Assembly (NCBI RefSeq): GCF_022809125.1
Contig: NZ_JALGBI010000003.1
Span: 682,001-746,000 of the forward strand
Direction of reading: 5' to 3'
DNA length: 64,000 bases
DNA from: Variovorax terrae
GTDB taxonomy: Bacteria; Pseudomonadota; Gammaproteobacteria; Burkholderiales; Burkholderiaceae_C
The position numbers were made by a program, and so were the translations under genes. The number at the start of each line of letters is the position of its first letter. Position 1 is the stretch's first letter. Shown here one piece after another: positions 17,793-27,002 of this stretch. A model generated the notes under the pieces. That model worked only from the letters and a program-made list of their open reading frames with translations, had not been told where the DNA came from and made no database searches.

Positions 17793-18740
17793 ATGGTGAA
17801 GACAACAACAACGGCCGTGGCGGTCGCTGCGCTGCTGGCTGCGTGCGGCGGCGGGGGTGGTGGAGGGGGAGGCGGTTCGGCACCGACGCCGGGCGTGCTG
17901 GCCACGGCGAACTACCAGGAAGTGAGCACGGCCGGAGCGGCCGCGGTGTCGAGCAGCGGGGCGCTGTCGTCCGCAATTTCCCTGGCCTCGGTGCCGGACG
18001 CCGCGCCGGTCGCCGCACCGGCGGAGGATGCCGGCAGCCTGCTGCGGCGGCTGGTGGAGCGCTATGCCCAGCCGGGCGTGATACGCGACCAGCCTCAGGC
18101 GACGGGCTCGTCGACGCAGGGCTGCGCCTATGGTGGGTCGGTACGAGCCACGGCCACCGTTGCAAATCCCAACTATCTCAGCGCTGGCGACAGCATCAGC
18201 CTGCTCTTCACCAATTGCGTGGAAGCCTCCGGGCAGCCGGGCCTCAACGGCACGCTGAACATCAGCGTCGTCAGCCCCTTGGTCATGAGCGGCAGCACGA
18301 TCGTGGGCGGCGAACTCAATACCAACTCGAACGGCCTCATCGCGGGCAGCATGTCGCTGAGCGGCAATGTCAACATGAAGTTCTCGGGCAGCCAGCAGAC
18401 CCAGACCTACCAGAACTACTCGGTCACCCGCGGCGGCCGCACGGCCGTCTACAACTACGCCGCGGTGCTCAGCCGTGCCACGGTGCCCAACACGCTGACC
18501 GTCAACGCCGGCGGCTCCATCACGGTGAACAACGCCAACTACACGCTGAGCACGCCGACGGCCCTGACGCTGGGCAGCAGCAGCCCCATTGGCGGCCTGA
18601 TGCGCGTGAGCGACAGCGCGGGCGCGCGGGCCGACATCACGCCGGCCAGTTCCAGCACGCAGTTCAGCGTCTCGTTCTACCCGAGCGGCAGCAGCACGGC
18701 CACGGCCAGCTACACCGCCACCTGGGCCTCGCTGCAGTGA
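17793..18740 (+). CDS. Secreted lipoprotein of unknown function
   Basis: 315 residues from the ATG at 17793. The signal sequence ends in a lipobox, ALLAAC, with the lipidated Cys at position 18, followed by a run of ten glycines, an unusually long flexible tether. The mature part is rich in Ser, Thr, Ala and Asn with alternating short strands (for example GSITVNNANYTLSTPTALTLGSS region) and looks like a beta-rich fold. A single pair of cysteines (in STQGCAYGG and LFTNCVEAS) may form a disulfide. I do not recognise a family. Upstream bases 17641-17792 contain AT-rich TATAAAT stretches that may hold its promoter. Confidence 0.7.
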   Translation: MVKTTTTAVAVAALLAACGGGGGGGGGGSAPTPGVLATANYQEVSTAGAAAVSSSGALSSAISLASVPDAAPVAAPAEDAGSLLRRLVERYAQPGVIRDQPQATGSSTQGCAYGGSVRATATVANPNYLSAGDSISLLFTNCVEASGQPGLNGTLNISVVSPLVMSGSTIVGGELNTNSNGLIAGSMSLSGNVNMKFSGSQQTQTYQNYSVTRGGRTAVYNYAAVLSRATVPNTLTVNAGGSITVNNANYTLSTPTALTLGSSSPIGGLMRVSDSAGARADITPASSSTQFSVSFYPSGSSTATASYTATWASLQ

Positions 18741-18809
18741 TCCTGGTTTCGATGGAATAAAAGGAACGAGCGGCTTGATTTTTGACTTTTATCCGCCTAA
18801 TCTCTGCGG

Positions 18810-19790
18810 ATGGACAAACTCAAGCAGCTTGAATCCTTTGTTTCCGTCGCCACCAAGGGCAGCCTGACGGCGGCGGCCAATGCCGAGGGCGTGGCGCCGG
18901 CCATCATGGGCCGGCGGCTCGATGCGCTGGAGGAGCGGCTGGGCGTCAAGCTGCTGGTGCGCACCACGCGGCGCATCACGCTGACGCACGAGGGCAGTGC
19001 CTTTCTGGAGGACTGCCAGCGCCTGCTGGCCGACATCGCCAATGCCGAGGCCAGCGTGTCCGCCGGCGGCGTCAAGGCCAGCGGGCACCTGCGCATCACG
19101 GCGCCCGCCGGCTTCGGCCGGCGCCACGTGGCGCCGCTGGTGCCGCGCTTTCGCGAACTGCATGCCGAGGTGACGATCTCGCTCAACCTGTCCGACCGGG
19201 TGGTCGACCTGGCGGGCGAGGGCTTCGACTGCGCGGTGCGCGTGGGCGACCTGCCCGACTCCTCGCTGGTCAGCGTGCGGCTGGCCGACAACCGTCGCCT
19301 GTGCGTGGCCACGCCGGCCTACCTGCAGCGCCACGGCACGCCGCAGCACCCGAACGAGCTGGCCCGCTTCGACTGCCTGACGCTGTCGAGCGATGCCTCG
19401 CAGACGCGCGGCTGGGCGTTTCGCGTGCCGCGCAACGCCCCGGGGCAGCCGCAGGAAGGCGCCCCCGCGGACGCGGCGCGCGACGAGCTGATCTACCTCA
19501 AGCCCGGCGGCCCGCTCGACTGCTCCGATGGCCAGGTGCTGCACGACTGGTGCCAGGCCGGCTACGGCATCGCCTGGCGCAGCACCTGGGAGGTGGAGGC
19601 CGAGATCGCCGCCGGCCGGCTGGTGCCGCTGCTGGAGGAGTTCGCCGCGCCGCCCAACGGCATCTACGCGGTGTTCCCGCAGCGCAAGCACCTGCCGCTG
19701 CGCGTGCGGCTGTGGATCGACTTCCTCAAGCACAATTACGGCCAGCCCGAGTTCTGGAAAACCGCGCTGTCGCCGTCCTCCGAAAGGTAG
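18810..19790 (+). CDS. LysR family transcriptional regulator
   Basis: 326 residues. The N-terminal winged helix reads MDKLKQLESFVSVATKGSLTAAANAEGVAPAIMGRRLDALEERLG, and the effector domain follows (RITAPAGFGRRHVAPLVPRF, DCAVRVGDLPDSSLVSVRLA). An Ala/Pro-rich insertion is seen around residues 205-225. It is followed after 3 bases by the DUF2214 gene on the same strand, so it may be the first gene of that string rather than a divergent regulator. Confidence 0.93.
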   Translation: MDKLKQLESFVSVATKGSLTAAANAEGVAPAIMGRRLDALEERLGVKLLVRTTRRITLTHEGSAFLEDCQRLLADIANAEASVSAGGVKASGHLRITAPAGFGRRHVAPLVPRFRELHAEVTISLNLSDRVVDLAGEGFDCAVRVGDLPDSSLVSVRLADNRRLCVATPAYLQRHGTPQHPNELARFDCLTLSSDASQTRGWAFRVPRNAPGQPQEGAPADAARDELIYLKPGGPLDCSDGQVLHDWCQAGYGIAWRSTWEVEAEIAAGRLVPLLEEFAAPPNGIYAVFPQRKHLPLRVRLWIDFLKHNYGQPEFWKTALSPSSER

Positions 19791-19793
19791 CCC

Positions 19794-20246
19794 ATGACGC
19801 TCGAAGCCCTGCTGGCCTATGCCCATCTGATCGCCCTGCTCACCATGGTGGTGTTCCTCGCGAGCGAGGCCGCGCTGTGCCGCGCGCAGTGGCTCAACGC
19901 CGCCGTGGTCGAGCGCCTGGGCCGGGTCGACATGATCTACGGCCTGGCCGCCGTGGCCATGCTGCTGACCGGGCTGGCGCGCACCTGGTGGGGCGCCAAG
20001 GGCCTGGCCTGGTACTGGACCAACCCGCTGCTGCACTTCAAGATCACGCTGTTCGTCGTGATCGGCCTGCTGTCGATCAAGCCCACGCTCATGTTCGCCC
20101 GCTGGCGGCGCGAGCTGCGCGCCGGCGGCGGCCTGCCCGACGAGGCGCAGATCCGGCTCGCGCGCAAGTTCGTCATGATCCAGGCGCACCTGCTGCCGCT
20201 GATCCCGCTGGCCGCGGTGTTCATGGCGCGCGGCTACGGCAAGTGA
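19794..20246 (+). CDS. DUF2214 family inner-membrane protein
   Basis: 150 residues with four predicted membrane segments (about 5-25, 48-66, 78-97 and 127-147). Family-like stretches are AYAHLIALLTMVVFLASE, GRVDMIYGLAAVAMLLTGLAR and NPLLHFKITLFV. The function of DUF2214 is unknown; the conserved His and Glu within membrane segments hint at heme or metal binding, by analogy with related integral proteins. Its stop overlaps the GTG start of the next gene (GTGA). Confidence 0.82.
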   Translation: MTLEALLAYAHLIALLTMVVFLASEAALCRAQWLNAAVVERLGRVDMIYGLAAVAMLLTGLARTWWGAKGLAWYWTNPLLHFKITLFVVIGLLSIKPTLMFARWRRELRAGGGLPDEAQIRLARKFVMIQAHLLPLIPLAAVFMARGYGK

Positions 20247-21073
20247 CGCAGCGCAAGCCCCTCATCCTGTGCGCCGACGATTTCGCGCTGCACGAGCCGG
20301 CCTCGCGCGGCATCGCCGAGCTGGCGCGGCAGGGCCGCCTGAGCGCCACCAGCGCCATGGTGCTGTCGCCGCGCTGGGCACAGGACGCGGCGATGCTGCG
20401 CGAGCTGCGCGGGCGCCTCGACGTCGGCCTGCACCTGGACTGGACCAGCGATTTCGCGCAGGCCGCCGGCCATGGCCTGCCGCTGGGCCGCGCCATGCTG
20501 CGGGCCGCGGCCGGCGGCTTCGACCGCGCGGCCGCGCAGGCGGTGATCGAGCGCCAGCTCGACGCCTTCGAGGCGCACTGGCAGGCGCCGCCCGACCACA
20601 TCGACGGCCACCAGCATGTGCAGCAGTTCGCCGGCATCCGCGAGGCGCTGGTGCAAGCCCTGGCGCGGCGCTACGCGGCCCGCCCGCCCTGGCTGCGCAT
20701 CTCGCGGGTGGGCGCGGGCCAGGCCGGCCTGAAAGGGCGGGTGATCACCGTGCTCGGGGCGAATGCTCTCAAAAAGATAGCTGAAAACAACGGTGTGACG
20801 GGGACATCCAGCCTCTGGGGTGTCTATGACTTCAGCGGCGACGAGGCCCGCTATGCCGGGCTGATGGACGGCTGGCTGGCGCGCGCGCCTGCCGGCAGCG
20901 CCCTGATGTGCCACCCGGCGGCGCAGGCCGAGCCGGGTGACGAGATCGGCCCGGCGCGCGCGGTCGAGTTCGCCTACCTGGGCGGTGCCCGCTTCGCCGA
21001 GGCGCTGGCCCGCCATGGCGTGGCGCTGGCGCGCGGGGCCGAGGCCCTGGCCGGCGTGCGCGCCCGCGCCTGA
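20243..21073 (+). CDS. ChbG/HpnK (YdjC) family carbohydrate deacetylase
   Basis: 276 residues starting at a GTG that overlaps the upstream stop. Metal-binding motifs of the YdjC fold are visible: ILCADDFALHEPASRGI (Asp pair), VGLHLDWTSDF (His) and HIDGHQHVQQF (His), and LMCHPA near the C-terminus. Members deacetylate N-acetylated sugars or act in hopanoid side-chain synthesis (HpnK). With the glycosyltransferases next door, a glycan or hopanoid modification role is likely. Residues ~173-193 (NALKKIAENNGVTG region) derive from a dispersed repeat inserted in frame. Confidence 0.85.
   Translation: MTQRKPLILCADDFALHEPASRGIAELARQGRLSATSAMVLSPRWAQDAAMLRELRGRLDVGLHLDWTSDFAQAAGHGLPLGRAMLRAAAGGFDRAAAQAVIERQLDAFEAHWQAPPDHIDGHQHVQQFAGIREALVQALARRYAARPPWLRISRVGAGQAGLKGRVITVLGANALKKIAENNGVTGTSSLWGVYDFSGDEARYAGLMDGWLARAPAGSALMCHPAAQAEPGDEIGPARAVEFAYLGGARFAEALARHGVALARGAEALAGVRARA
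20761..20820 (-). repeat. Dispersed AT-rich repeat, copy 3 (inside ChbG/HpnK gene)
   Basis: In inverse orientation: a hairpin-like GCTCTC-AAAAA-GATAGC end followed by GGGGACATCCAGCC, the complement of the family core. It keeps the reading frame of the host gene open. The local GC content drops sharply against the flanking coding sequence. Confidence 0.7.
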
Positions 21074-21134
21074 GCCGCACCCGGCCCGCACGCTTCGGAT
21101 CGCGCCCGCCGGGCAGCCGCTAGACTTGGCACCC

Positions 21135-22763
21135 GTGTCATCGTCCACTTCTTCCCCCCACGTTTCCGTGCCCCGCGCCCCGGCTTCCGAACGCCGCCTG
21201 TCCTGGCTGACGCTGGCGGCGCTGTTCCTCCTGCTCCTGGTGTTGGCCGCCTGGCGGCCGCTGGCTGTGCCCGACGAGGGCCGCTATGGCGAAATCGGCC
21301 GCTGGATGCTGCAAAGCGGCGACTGGCTGGCGCCGCGCCTGAACGGCATCCCGTTCTTCCACAAGCCGCCTTACCTCTATTGGCTGGAAGCGGCGTCGCT
21401 GGCCGTGTTCGGCGCCCAGGTGTGGGCCGTGCGGCTGGTGCCGGCGCTGCATGCCGGCCTGATGCTGCTGGCGCTGTACCTGGCGGGGCGCAGCATCGCC
21501 GGCGAGCGCGTGGCGCGCCGCGCCGCGCTGATGCTAGGCACCAGCCTGGCCTTCCTGATCGGCGGGCAGTACGTGAACCACGACATGCTGGTGGCGGCCT
21601 GGATCGGGGTCGCCATCTGGTGTTTCGGGCTCGCTTTCATGCACGGCGAGCGGCCCCACGCGAACCTGGCCCGCCTGGGCTTCGTGGCCTGCGCGCTGGG
21701 CGTGCTCAGCAAGGGGCTGATCGGCCTGGTGCTGCCCGGCCTGGCGCTGTTCCTCTGGCTGCTCTGGACGCGCCAGTTCCGGAAGCTGCTGTACCTGCCC
21801 TGGCTCAGCGGGCTGGCACTGTTTGCGCTGATCGCGGTGCCCTGGTTCGTGCTCGCCGAGCAGCGCTTTCCCGGCATGCTGGCCTACCTGTTCGGCACCC
21901 AGCAGTTTGGCCGCTACACCGCCACCACGTTCAACAACGCGCGGCCCTGGTGGTTCTACCTGCTGTGCCTGCTGGTGCTGCTGTTTCCCTGGGTGTTTTT
22001 TGCGCTTTATCAGGCCAAGGTCCAGGTCAGGCGGTCATCGGATGCTATTGTTTCTGTAGCAAGCAAGAACGGGGTGAGCCTCTGCTGGATCTGGCTGGCG
22101 GCGATCATCGGCTTCTTTTCCATTCCCAACTCCAAGCTGATCGGCTATGCGCTGCCCGTGATACCGCCGCTGGCGCTGCTGGCGGCGCTGGGCTATGAGC
22201 GGCTGCTGGGCGGGCATCGCGCCTCGCGCGCCGTGTTCGCGGCGCTGTGCGCGCTGGCCATCGGCGTGGCGGTCGCGGCCAACGTCGTGGCCGGTCGCTA
22301 CTCGCGCGGCACCGGCTCGCTGGACGTGGCCCAGGCGCTGGCCTGCGCCGCCGCGCCCGGCGACCGGATCTATGCGGTCGGCGAGTTTCCCTACGACCTG
22401 CCGTTCTACATCCAGGCGCAGCACCCGATGATCGTGGTGCAGGACTGGCCCGAGCTGCGCCGCTCGGCCGGCGACAACTGGCGGCGCGAGCTGTTCGAGG
22501 GGGCCGATTTCGATGCCGGCGCGGCCCAGGTGCTGCAGCCGCCCGAGGCGCTGGCCGCGGCCCGCGGCCAGCCGGGCAACTGGGTGCTGGCGCCCCGGGG
22601 CGTGGCGGTGGACGGTTTCGCGCGGGTCGCGCAGGGCAGCCGCTGGGTGCTCTACCGCAGTGCGCCGGCCGCCGGCACCCTAGCGCCGGAAGGCCCAGAA
22701 GCGGCTCAGCACAAAGGTCTGCCCGGCTGCGACCACCAGGGCGCAGAACAGCGCCAGCAGTGA
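21135..22763 (+). CDS. Glycosyltransferase family 39 (ArnT-like) membrane protein
   Basis: About 542 residues from a GTG at 21135 (another GTG is at 21168). The first loop after membrane segment 1 has the GT39 motif VPDEGRYGEIGRWMLQSGDWLAPRL and FFHKPPYLYW, as in ArnT, with about eleven more membrane segments. Such enzymes move a sugar from undecaprenyl phosphate to lipid A, glycans or proteins at the periplasmic face. A dispersed repeat encodes residues ~288-310. Its last 84 bases overlap the convergent GtrA gene; that tail (GTLAPEGPEAAQHKG...) is probably read-through into antisense sequence rather than a conserved domain. Confidence 0.85.
   Translation: MSSSTSSPHVSVPRAPASERRLSWLTLAALFLLLLVLAAWRPLAVPDEGRYGEIGRWMLQSGDWLAPRLNGIPFFHKPPYLYWLEAASLAVFGAQVWAVRLVPALHAGLMLLALYLAGRSIAGERVARRAALMLGTSLAFLIGGQYVNHDMLVAAWIGVAIWCFGLAFMHGERPHANLARLGFVACALGVLSKGLIGLVLPGLALFLWLLWTRQFRKLLYLPWLSGLALFALIAVPWFVLAEQRFPGMLAYLFGTQQFGRYTATTFNNARPWWFYLLCLLVLLFPWVFFALYQAKVQVRRSSDAIVSVASKNGVSLCWIWLAAIIGFFSIPNSKLIGYALPVIPPLALLAALGYERLLGGHRASRAVFAALCALAIGVAVAANVVAGRYSRGTGSLDVAQALACAAAPGDRIYAVGEFPYDLPFYIQAQHPMIVVQDWPELRRSAGDNWRRELFEGADFDAGAAQVLQPPEALAAARGQPGNWVLAPRGVAVDGFARVAQGSRWVLYRSAPAAGTLAPEGPEAAQHKGLPGCDHQGAEQRQQ
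21996..22062 (+). repeat. Dispersed AT-rich repeat, copy 4 (inside GT39 gene)
   Basis: T-run, then CAGGCCAAGGTCCAGG, and the terminal GATGCTATTG...GTAGC hairpin. It is in frame in the glycosyltransferase, encoding the hydrophilic stretch YQAKVQVRRSSDAIVSVAS between two membrane segments. Confidence 0.75.
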
Positions 22764-23045
22764 CGGCCAGTGCAGGCCGCGCAGCAGCAGCACGAAGACG
22801 ATCTCGTTGCAGGCAAACCCCGCCAGCGCCGTGACGGCAAAGCGGGTGAAGCTCTGCCCCACCGTGGTGGCGGCATCGCGAAAGCTCAGCAGCCGGTGGC
22901 CGGAGAAGCTCACGAAGAAGGCCACCCCGAAGCCCAGCGCGTTGGCGGCTTCGGGCCACAGGTAGGGCTGGGCCAGCGCGAAGACCGCCATGTGCGTGAG
23001 CGCGGCGGCCACCCCCACGGCAAGGAACCAGAAACCGGTGTTCAT
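22680..23045 (-). CDS. GtrA family membrane protein
   Basis: 121 residues with four membrane segments, the size and pattern of GtrA (AVGVAAALTHMAVFALAQ, NALGFGVAFFVSFSGHRLLSF, ending FVLSRFWAFRR). GtrA proteins are thought to flip undecaprenyl-phosphate-linked sugars. Its ATG overlaps the GT2 stop by one base (TGATG), so the pair is coupled. With GT2 and the facing GT39, this makes a three-part GtrA/GtrB/glycosyltransferase set. Confidence 0.9.
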   Translation of the reverse strand: MNTGFWFLAVGVAAALTHMAVFALAQPYLWPEAANALGFGVAFFVSFSGHRLLSFRDAATTVGQSFTRFAVTALAGFACNEIVFVLLLRGLHWPSLLALFCALVVAAGQTFVLSRFWAFRR

Positions 23046-24070
23046 CAGAGCAGCGACGAGTCCTGCGGCGACGGCAGCGCCATGTCGTCCGCATCGAGGC
23101 CCCGGCGCGCGCGCGGCGGCAGCCCGAGGCCGCTGCGCTGGCTCACGAGGTAGGCCGGCCGGCGTTTCACTTCCTCGTAGATGCGGCCCACGTACTCGGC
23201 CAGCACGCCGATCGACAGCAGCTGGATGCCGCTCAGCAGCATCATGCCGGCGACGATGGTGGCGTAGCCGGGCACGCTGATGCCGGCGATGAAGTATTCG
23301 CCCACCACCCAGGCGCCGTAGCCGAGTGCACCAAAGGCCAGCAGCAGGCCCAGCAGCGTCAGCAGGCGCAGCGGCGCCGTGGAGAACGCCACCATGCCGG
23401 TGAGCGCGAGCGAGAACGAGCCGCGCAGGCCGTAGTGGGTCTGGCCGTCGGCGCGCGGCAGCGGCTCGTAGTCGATGGCCGTGCTGTTGAAGCCGACCCA
23501 GGCATACAGGCCCTTCATGAAACGGTTGCGCTCGGGCAAGGCGTTCAGCGCCGCCACCACCTTGCGGTCCATCAGGCGGAAGTCGCCGGCGTGGGCGGGA
23601 ATCTCGACCCGGTTGCCCCAGTTGACCAGCTTGTAGAACAGCCCGGTCAGCCCGGCCTGCAGGCGCGACTGGTCGTCGCGCGTGCTGCGCACCGCATAGA
23701 CCACGTCGGCGCCCTGGCGCCAGGTCCGCAGCATGTCGGGCAGCAGCGCCAGCGGATGCTGGCCGTCCGCGTCCATCAGGATCACCACGTCGCCCTGCGC
23801 GGCCTCCATGCCGGCGGTGAGGGCCGCTTCCTTGCCGAAATTGCGCGACAGCTGCAGGCTCACCACCTGCGGATGCGACTGGCTCAGGGCCCGCGCCACC
23901 TGGGCGGTGTCGTCGCGGCTGCCGTCGTCCACCACGATCAGCTCGACGCGGGGCGACAGCGCGGCCAGGGCCGCGAGCGTCTCGGGCACCACCCGGCTCA
24001 GGTTGCGCGCCTCGTTGAAGGCGGGCATCACGCAGGAGATGGAGGGTGTCGCGTCGGCACGGATCGTCAT
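23045..24070 (-). CDS. Glycosyltransferase family 2, GtrB/ArnC-like polyprenyl-phosphate sugar transferase
   Basis: 341 residues from the ATG at 24070 (MTIRADATPSISCVMPAFNEA). GT2 motifs: VMPAFNEARNL, IVVDDGSRDDT, GDVVILMDADGQHP (DXD) and GDFRLMDRKV. Two membrane segments near the C-terminus (about 230-255 and 265-290) match GtrB/DPM1-type enzymes that load a sugar on undecaprenyl phosphate at the cytoplasmic face. It is the first gene of the GT2-gtrA operon. Confidence 0.92.
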   Translation of the reverse strand: MTIRADATPSISCVMPAFNEARNLSRVVPETLAALAALSPRVELIVVDDGSRDDTAQVARALSQSHPQVVSLQLSRNFGKEAALTAGMEAAQGDVVILMDADGQHPLALLPDMLRTWRQGADVVYAVRSTRDDQSRLQAGLTGLFYKLVNWGNRVEIPAHAGDFRLMDRKVVAALNALPERNRFMKGLYAWVGFNSTAIDYEPLPRADGQTHYGLRGSFSLALTGMVAFSTAPLRLLTLLGLLLAFGALGYGAWVVGEYFIAGISVPGYATIVAGMMLLSGIQLLSIGVLAEYVGRIYEEVKRRPAYLVSQRSGLGLPPRARRGLDADDMALPSPQDSSLL

Positions 24071-24134
24071 GCGCGCATCATGCCAAAAAAAGAGCAACGA
24101 GCTGTAAGAAGCGGTACGCCGGCGTGCTTGTCTA

Positions 24135-24161
24135 TGAAAAAACCCCGCCGCAGCGGGGTTT
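24135..24161 (-). terminator. Rho-independent terminator after the PsiF-repeat gene
   Basis: On the minus strand a 9-bp stem AAACCCCGC / GCGGGGTTT with a 4-base loop runs into a T tract. It lies 20 bases downstream of the psiF-like stop and ends that transcript before the GT2 gene. Confidence 0.85.
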
Positions 24162-24181
24162 CCAAGCCGACGCGAGGCGTC

Positions 24182-24463
24182 TTACTTGCTCAGGCATTCC
24201 TTCATGAAGGCCTTGCGCTCGTCGCCCTTCTTGTCCTTGGCATCGCCATTGCAGGACTTCATCTTTTCCTGCTGGGTCATCTTCTTGGCGCTCAGGCACT
24301 CCTTCATGAAGGCCTTGCGCTCGTCGCCTTTCTTGTCGCCGGCATCCTTGTTGCAGGTCGCCATCTTGGACTGCTGCTTGGTCATGCCGTCGCCTTCGGC
24401 GGCATGGGCCACGCCGAACGACAGGGACAGGCCCAGGGCGATCAGGGATAGAAGCTTTTTCAT
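24182..24463 (-). CDS. PsiF-repeat exported protein
   Basis: 93 residues from the ATG at 24463, with a signal peptide (MKKLLSLIALGLSLSFGVAHA). The mature part has two near-identical copies of the PsiF repeat (KM-x2-CN-x-DA-x-DKKGDERKAFMKECLS). The repeats are also visible in DNA with a period of 102 bases (34 codons). In E. coli PsiF is induced by phosphate starvation; its function is unknown. A strong terminator follows, and an AGGAGA ribosome site precedes the ATG. Confidence 0.88.
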   Translation of the reverse strand: MKKLLSLIALGLSLSFGVAHAAEGDGMTKQQSKMATCNKDAGDKKGDERKAFMKECLSAKKMTQQEKMKSCNGDAKDKKGDERKAFMKECLSK

Positions 24464-24579
24464 GGGGTCTCCTGAAAAGGAAGGTTGGAAGGTAATCCCG
24501 CGAGGGATTGCAGCATATAACGATATAGCCGGCAAGATGGATGACGCCGCTGCGGGACCGGCCCCCGTAAAATCGGCGG

Positions 24580-26265
24580 ATGCTCTTTGTCAAACAGGAA
24601 TTGCTCGCGGCCCTGGCCGCTGGGCTGGAAAAGCTTTCCCCCGGCGCCGGGGACAAGGCGGCTCTCGAGTCGCCCAAGGTGGCCGCGCATGGCGATTTCG
24701 CGTCCACCGCGGCCATGCAATTGGCCAAGCCGCTCAAGCAGAACCCGCGCCAGCTGGCCGAGGCGCTGCGCGCCGAGCTGCTGGCCGCGGCGCCGTTCCA
24801 GCGCTGGGTCGAGTCCATCGACATCGCCGGTCCGGGCTTCATCAACTTCAAGCTCCGGCCCGAGGCCAAGCAGCAGGTCGTGAAGGAAGTGCTGTCGCAG
24901 GCGCAGCAGTTCGGCTTCCAGCCGGCGAACGGCCGGCACATGATGGTCGAGTTCGTCTCGGCCAACCCGACCGGGCCGCTGCATGTCGGCCACGGCCGCC
25001 AGGCCGCCCTGGGCGATGCGATCTGCAACCTGTACGCCACGCAGGGCTGGGATGTGTACCGCGAGTTCTACTACAACGACGCCGGCGTGCAGATCGCCAC
25101 GCTGGCCAACAGCACGCAGCTGCGTGCCAGGGGTTTCAAGCCCGGCGATGCGCAATGGCCCGAGGCCGCCTACAACGGCGACTACATCCAGGACATCGCC
25201 AACGACTTCCTCGCGAAGAAGACGGTGAAGTCGGACGACCGCGAATACACCGCCAGCGGCGACGTGGACGACCTCGACTCGATCCGCCAGTTCGCCGTGG
25301 CCTACCTGCGCCACGAGCAGGACCTGGACCTGCGCGCCTTCCAGGTGAAGTTCGACAACTACTACCTCGAATCCAGCCTGTACACCAGCGGCCGGGTCGA
25401 GGCCACGGTGAAGCGGCTGCAGGAGGCCGGCAAAACCTACGAGCAGGACGGCGCGCTGTGGCTGCGCTCCACCGACTACGGCGACGACAAGGACCGCGTG
25501 ATGCGCAAGTCCGACGGCAGCTACACCTACTTCGTGCCCGACGTGGCCTACCACATCGCCAAATGGGAGCGCGGCTTCCAGAAGGTGGTCAATATCCAGG
25601 GCACCGACCACCACGGCACCATCGCGCGCGTGCGCGCCGGCCTGCAGGCGGCCAACGTGGGCATTCCCGAGGGCTACCCCGACTACGTGCTGCACACCAT
25701 GGTGCGCGTGATGCGCGACGGCCAGGAGGTCAAGATCGGCAAGCGCGCCGGCAGCTACGTGACGCTGCGCGACCTGATCGAGTGGACCGGCAAGGACGCC
25801 GTGCGCTTCTTCCTGCTGTCGCGCAAGCCCGACACCGAGTACACCTTCGACGTCGACCTCGCGCTGGCCCAGAACAACGACAACCCGGTCTACTACGTGC
25901 AGTACGCCCATGCGCGCATCTGCTCGGTGCTGTCGGCCTGGAAGGACAAGGACGGCGGCGATGCGGCGCGGCTGGGCGGCGTCGACCTGTCCCCGCTGCA
26001 AAGCCCGCAGGCCCTGGCCCTGATGCTGCAGCTGGCCAAGTACCCCGACATGCTGGCCGCGGCCGCCCAGGGCTTCGCGCCGCACGACGTCACGTTCTAC
26101 CTGCGCGACCTCGCGGCCTGCTACCACAGCTACTACGATGCCGAGCGCATCCTGGTGGACGACGAAACCGTGAAACAGGCCCGGCTGGCCCTGGTCGCCG
26201 CCACCGCGCAGGTGTTGCACAATGGCCTGGCGGTGCTGGGCGTGTCAGCACCCGCAAAAATGTGA
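24580..26265 (+). CDS. argS: Arginyl-tRNA synthetase
   Basis: 561 residues, the normal length. The N-terminal Add-1 domain is followed by the class I HIGH-type motif in [19 protein letters not shown], then [14 protein letters not shown], and [23 protein letters not shown] in the region replacing KMSKS. The C-terminal anticodon-binding DALR domain has [13 protein letters not shown]. It charges tRNA-Arg. The SPOR-domain gene begins 8 bases after its stop, so the two form an operon, an arrangement I recall as common in this order. Confidence 0.97.
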   Translation: MLFVKQELLAALAAGLEKLSPGAGDKAALESPKVAAHGDFASTAAMQLAKPLKQNPRQLAEALRAELLAAAPFQRWVESIDIAGPGFINFKLRPEAKQQVVKEVLSQAQQFGFQPANGRHMMVEFVSANPTGPLHVGHGRQAALGDAICNLYATQGWDVYREFYYNDAGVQIATLANSTQLRARGFKPGDAQWPEAAYNGDYIQDIANDFLAKKTVKSDDREYTASGDVDDLDSIRQFAVAYLRHEQDLDLRAFQVKFDNYYLESSLYTSGRVEATVKRLQEAGKTYEQDGALWLRSTDYGDDKDRVMRKSDGSYTYFVPDVAYHIAKWERGFQKVVNIQGTDHHGTIARVRAGLQAANVGIPEGYPDYVLHTMVRVMRDGQEVKIGKRAGSYVTLRDLIEWTGKDAVRFFLLSRKPDTEYTFDVDLALAQNNDNPVYYVQYAHARICSVLSAWKDKDGGDAARLGGVDLSPLQSPQALALMLQLAKYPDMLAAAAQGFAPHDVTFYLRDLAACYHSYYDAERILVDDETVKQARLALVAATAQVLHNGLAVLGVSAPAKM

Positions 26266-26273
26266 GTGACAAC

Positions 26274-26918
26274 ATGAAGCATCAACGCGGCGGTACTTTC
26301 ATCGGGCTGGTCATCGGAATAGTGATCGGCCTGGGCGCGGCGCTGGCCGTGGCGGTCTATGTGACCAAGGTGCCCGTGCCGTTCGTCAACAAGGGCCAGA
26401 CCCGCAGCGCCGAGCAGGATGCGGCCGAGGCCAAGAAGAACAAGGACTGGGACCCGAACACGCCGCTGTACGGCAAGAACCCGGTCCGTCCGCCCGCGCC
26501 GGCGGCCTCGGGTGCGGTGGGCGTGGCGCCACCAGTGGCGCCTGTCGCACCGGCCGCATCCGCGGCCAGGCCGGCGGTCGCCGCCGTCCCGGCCGGCCGC
26601 TCCGAGGGCAAGCCGGCTTCGGCCGACCCGCTGGGCGACCTGGCCCAGGCCCGCGCGGCCGCGGCGGGCGGCGGGGCCGATCCGTTCACGTATTTCGTGC
26701 AGGCCGGTGCCTACCGCACCGCCGAGGATGCCGAAGCCCAGCGCGCCAAGCTGTCATTGATCGGCGTGGAGTCCAAGGTGACCGAGCGCGAGCAGTCGGG
26801 CCGCACCGTGTTCCGGGTGCGCGTGGGACCGTTCGACAAGAAGGAAGATGCCGACAAGACCAAGGAAAAGCTCGATGGCGGCGGCATGGAGACGGCGCTG
26901 GTGCGCGTGCAGCGTTGA
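26274..26918 (+). CDS. SPOR domain cell-division protein (FtsN-like)
   Basis: 214 residues: a short cytoplasmic start (MKHQRGGTF), one membrane helix (about 10-32), a long Pro/Ala-rich periplasmic linker, and a C-terminal SPOR domain (about 140-214: YFVQAGAYRTAEDAEAQRAKLSLIGVESKV...FRVRVGPF). SPOR domains bind denuded peptidoglycan at the division septum; FtsN has the same layout. It is co-transcribed with argS, and dsbA follows 84 bases later. Confidence 0.9.
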   Translation: MKHQRGGTFIGLVIGIVIGLGAALAVAVYVTKVPVPFVNKGQTRSAEQDAAEAKKNKDWDPNTPLYGKNPVRPPAPAASGAVGVAPPVAPVAPAASAARPAVAAVPAGRSEGKPASADPLGDLAQARAAAAGGGADPFTYFVQAGAYRTAEDAEAQRAKLSLIGVESKVTEREQSGRTVFRVRVGPFDKKEDADKTKEKLDGGGMETALVRVQR

Positions 26919-27002
26919 GCGGGTGGCTGCATCGATCCGGCGGCCGAGGCGGGAACTTCGGCGCGTGCCGTTGCTCTGGTAAACAGACAGGAGTGTGAAT
27001 CA

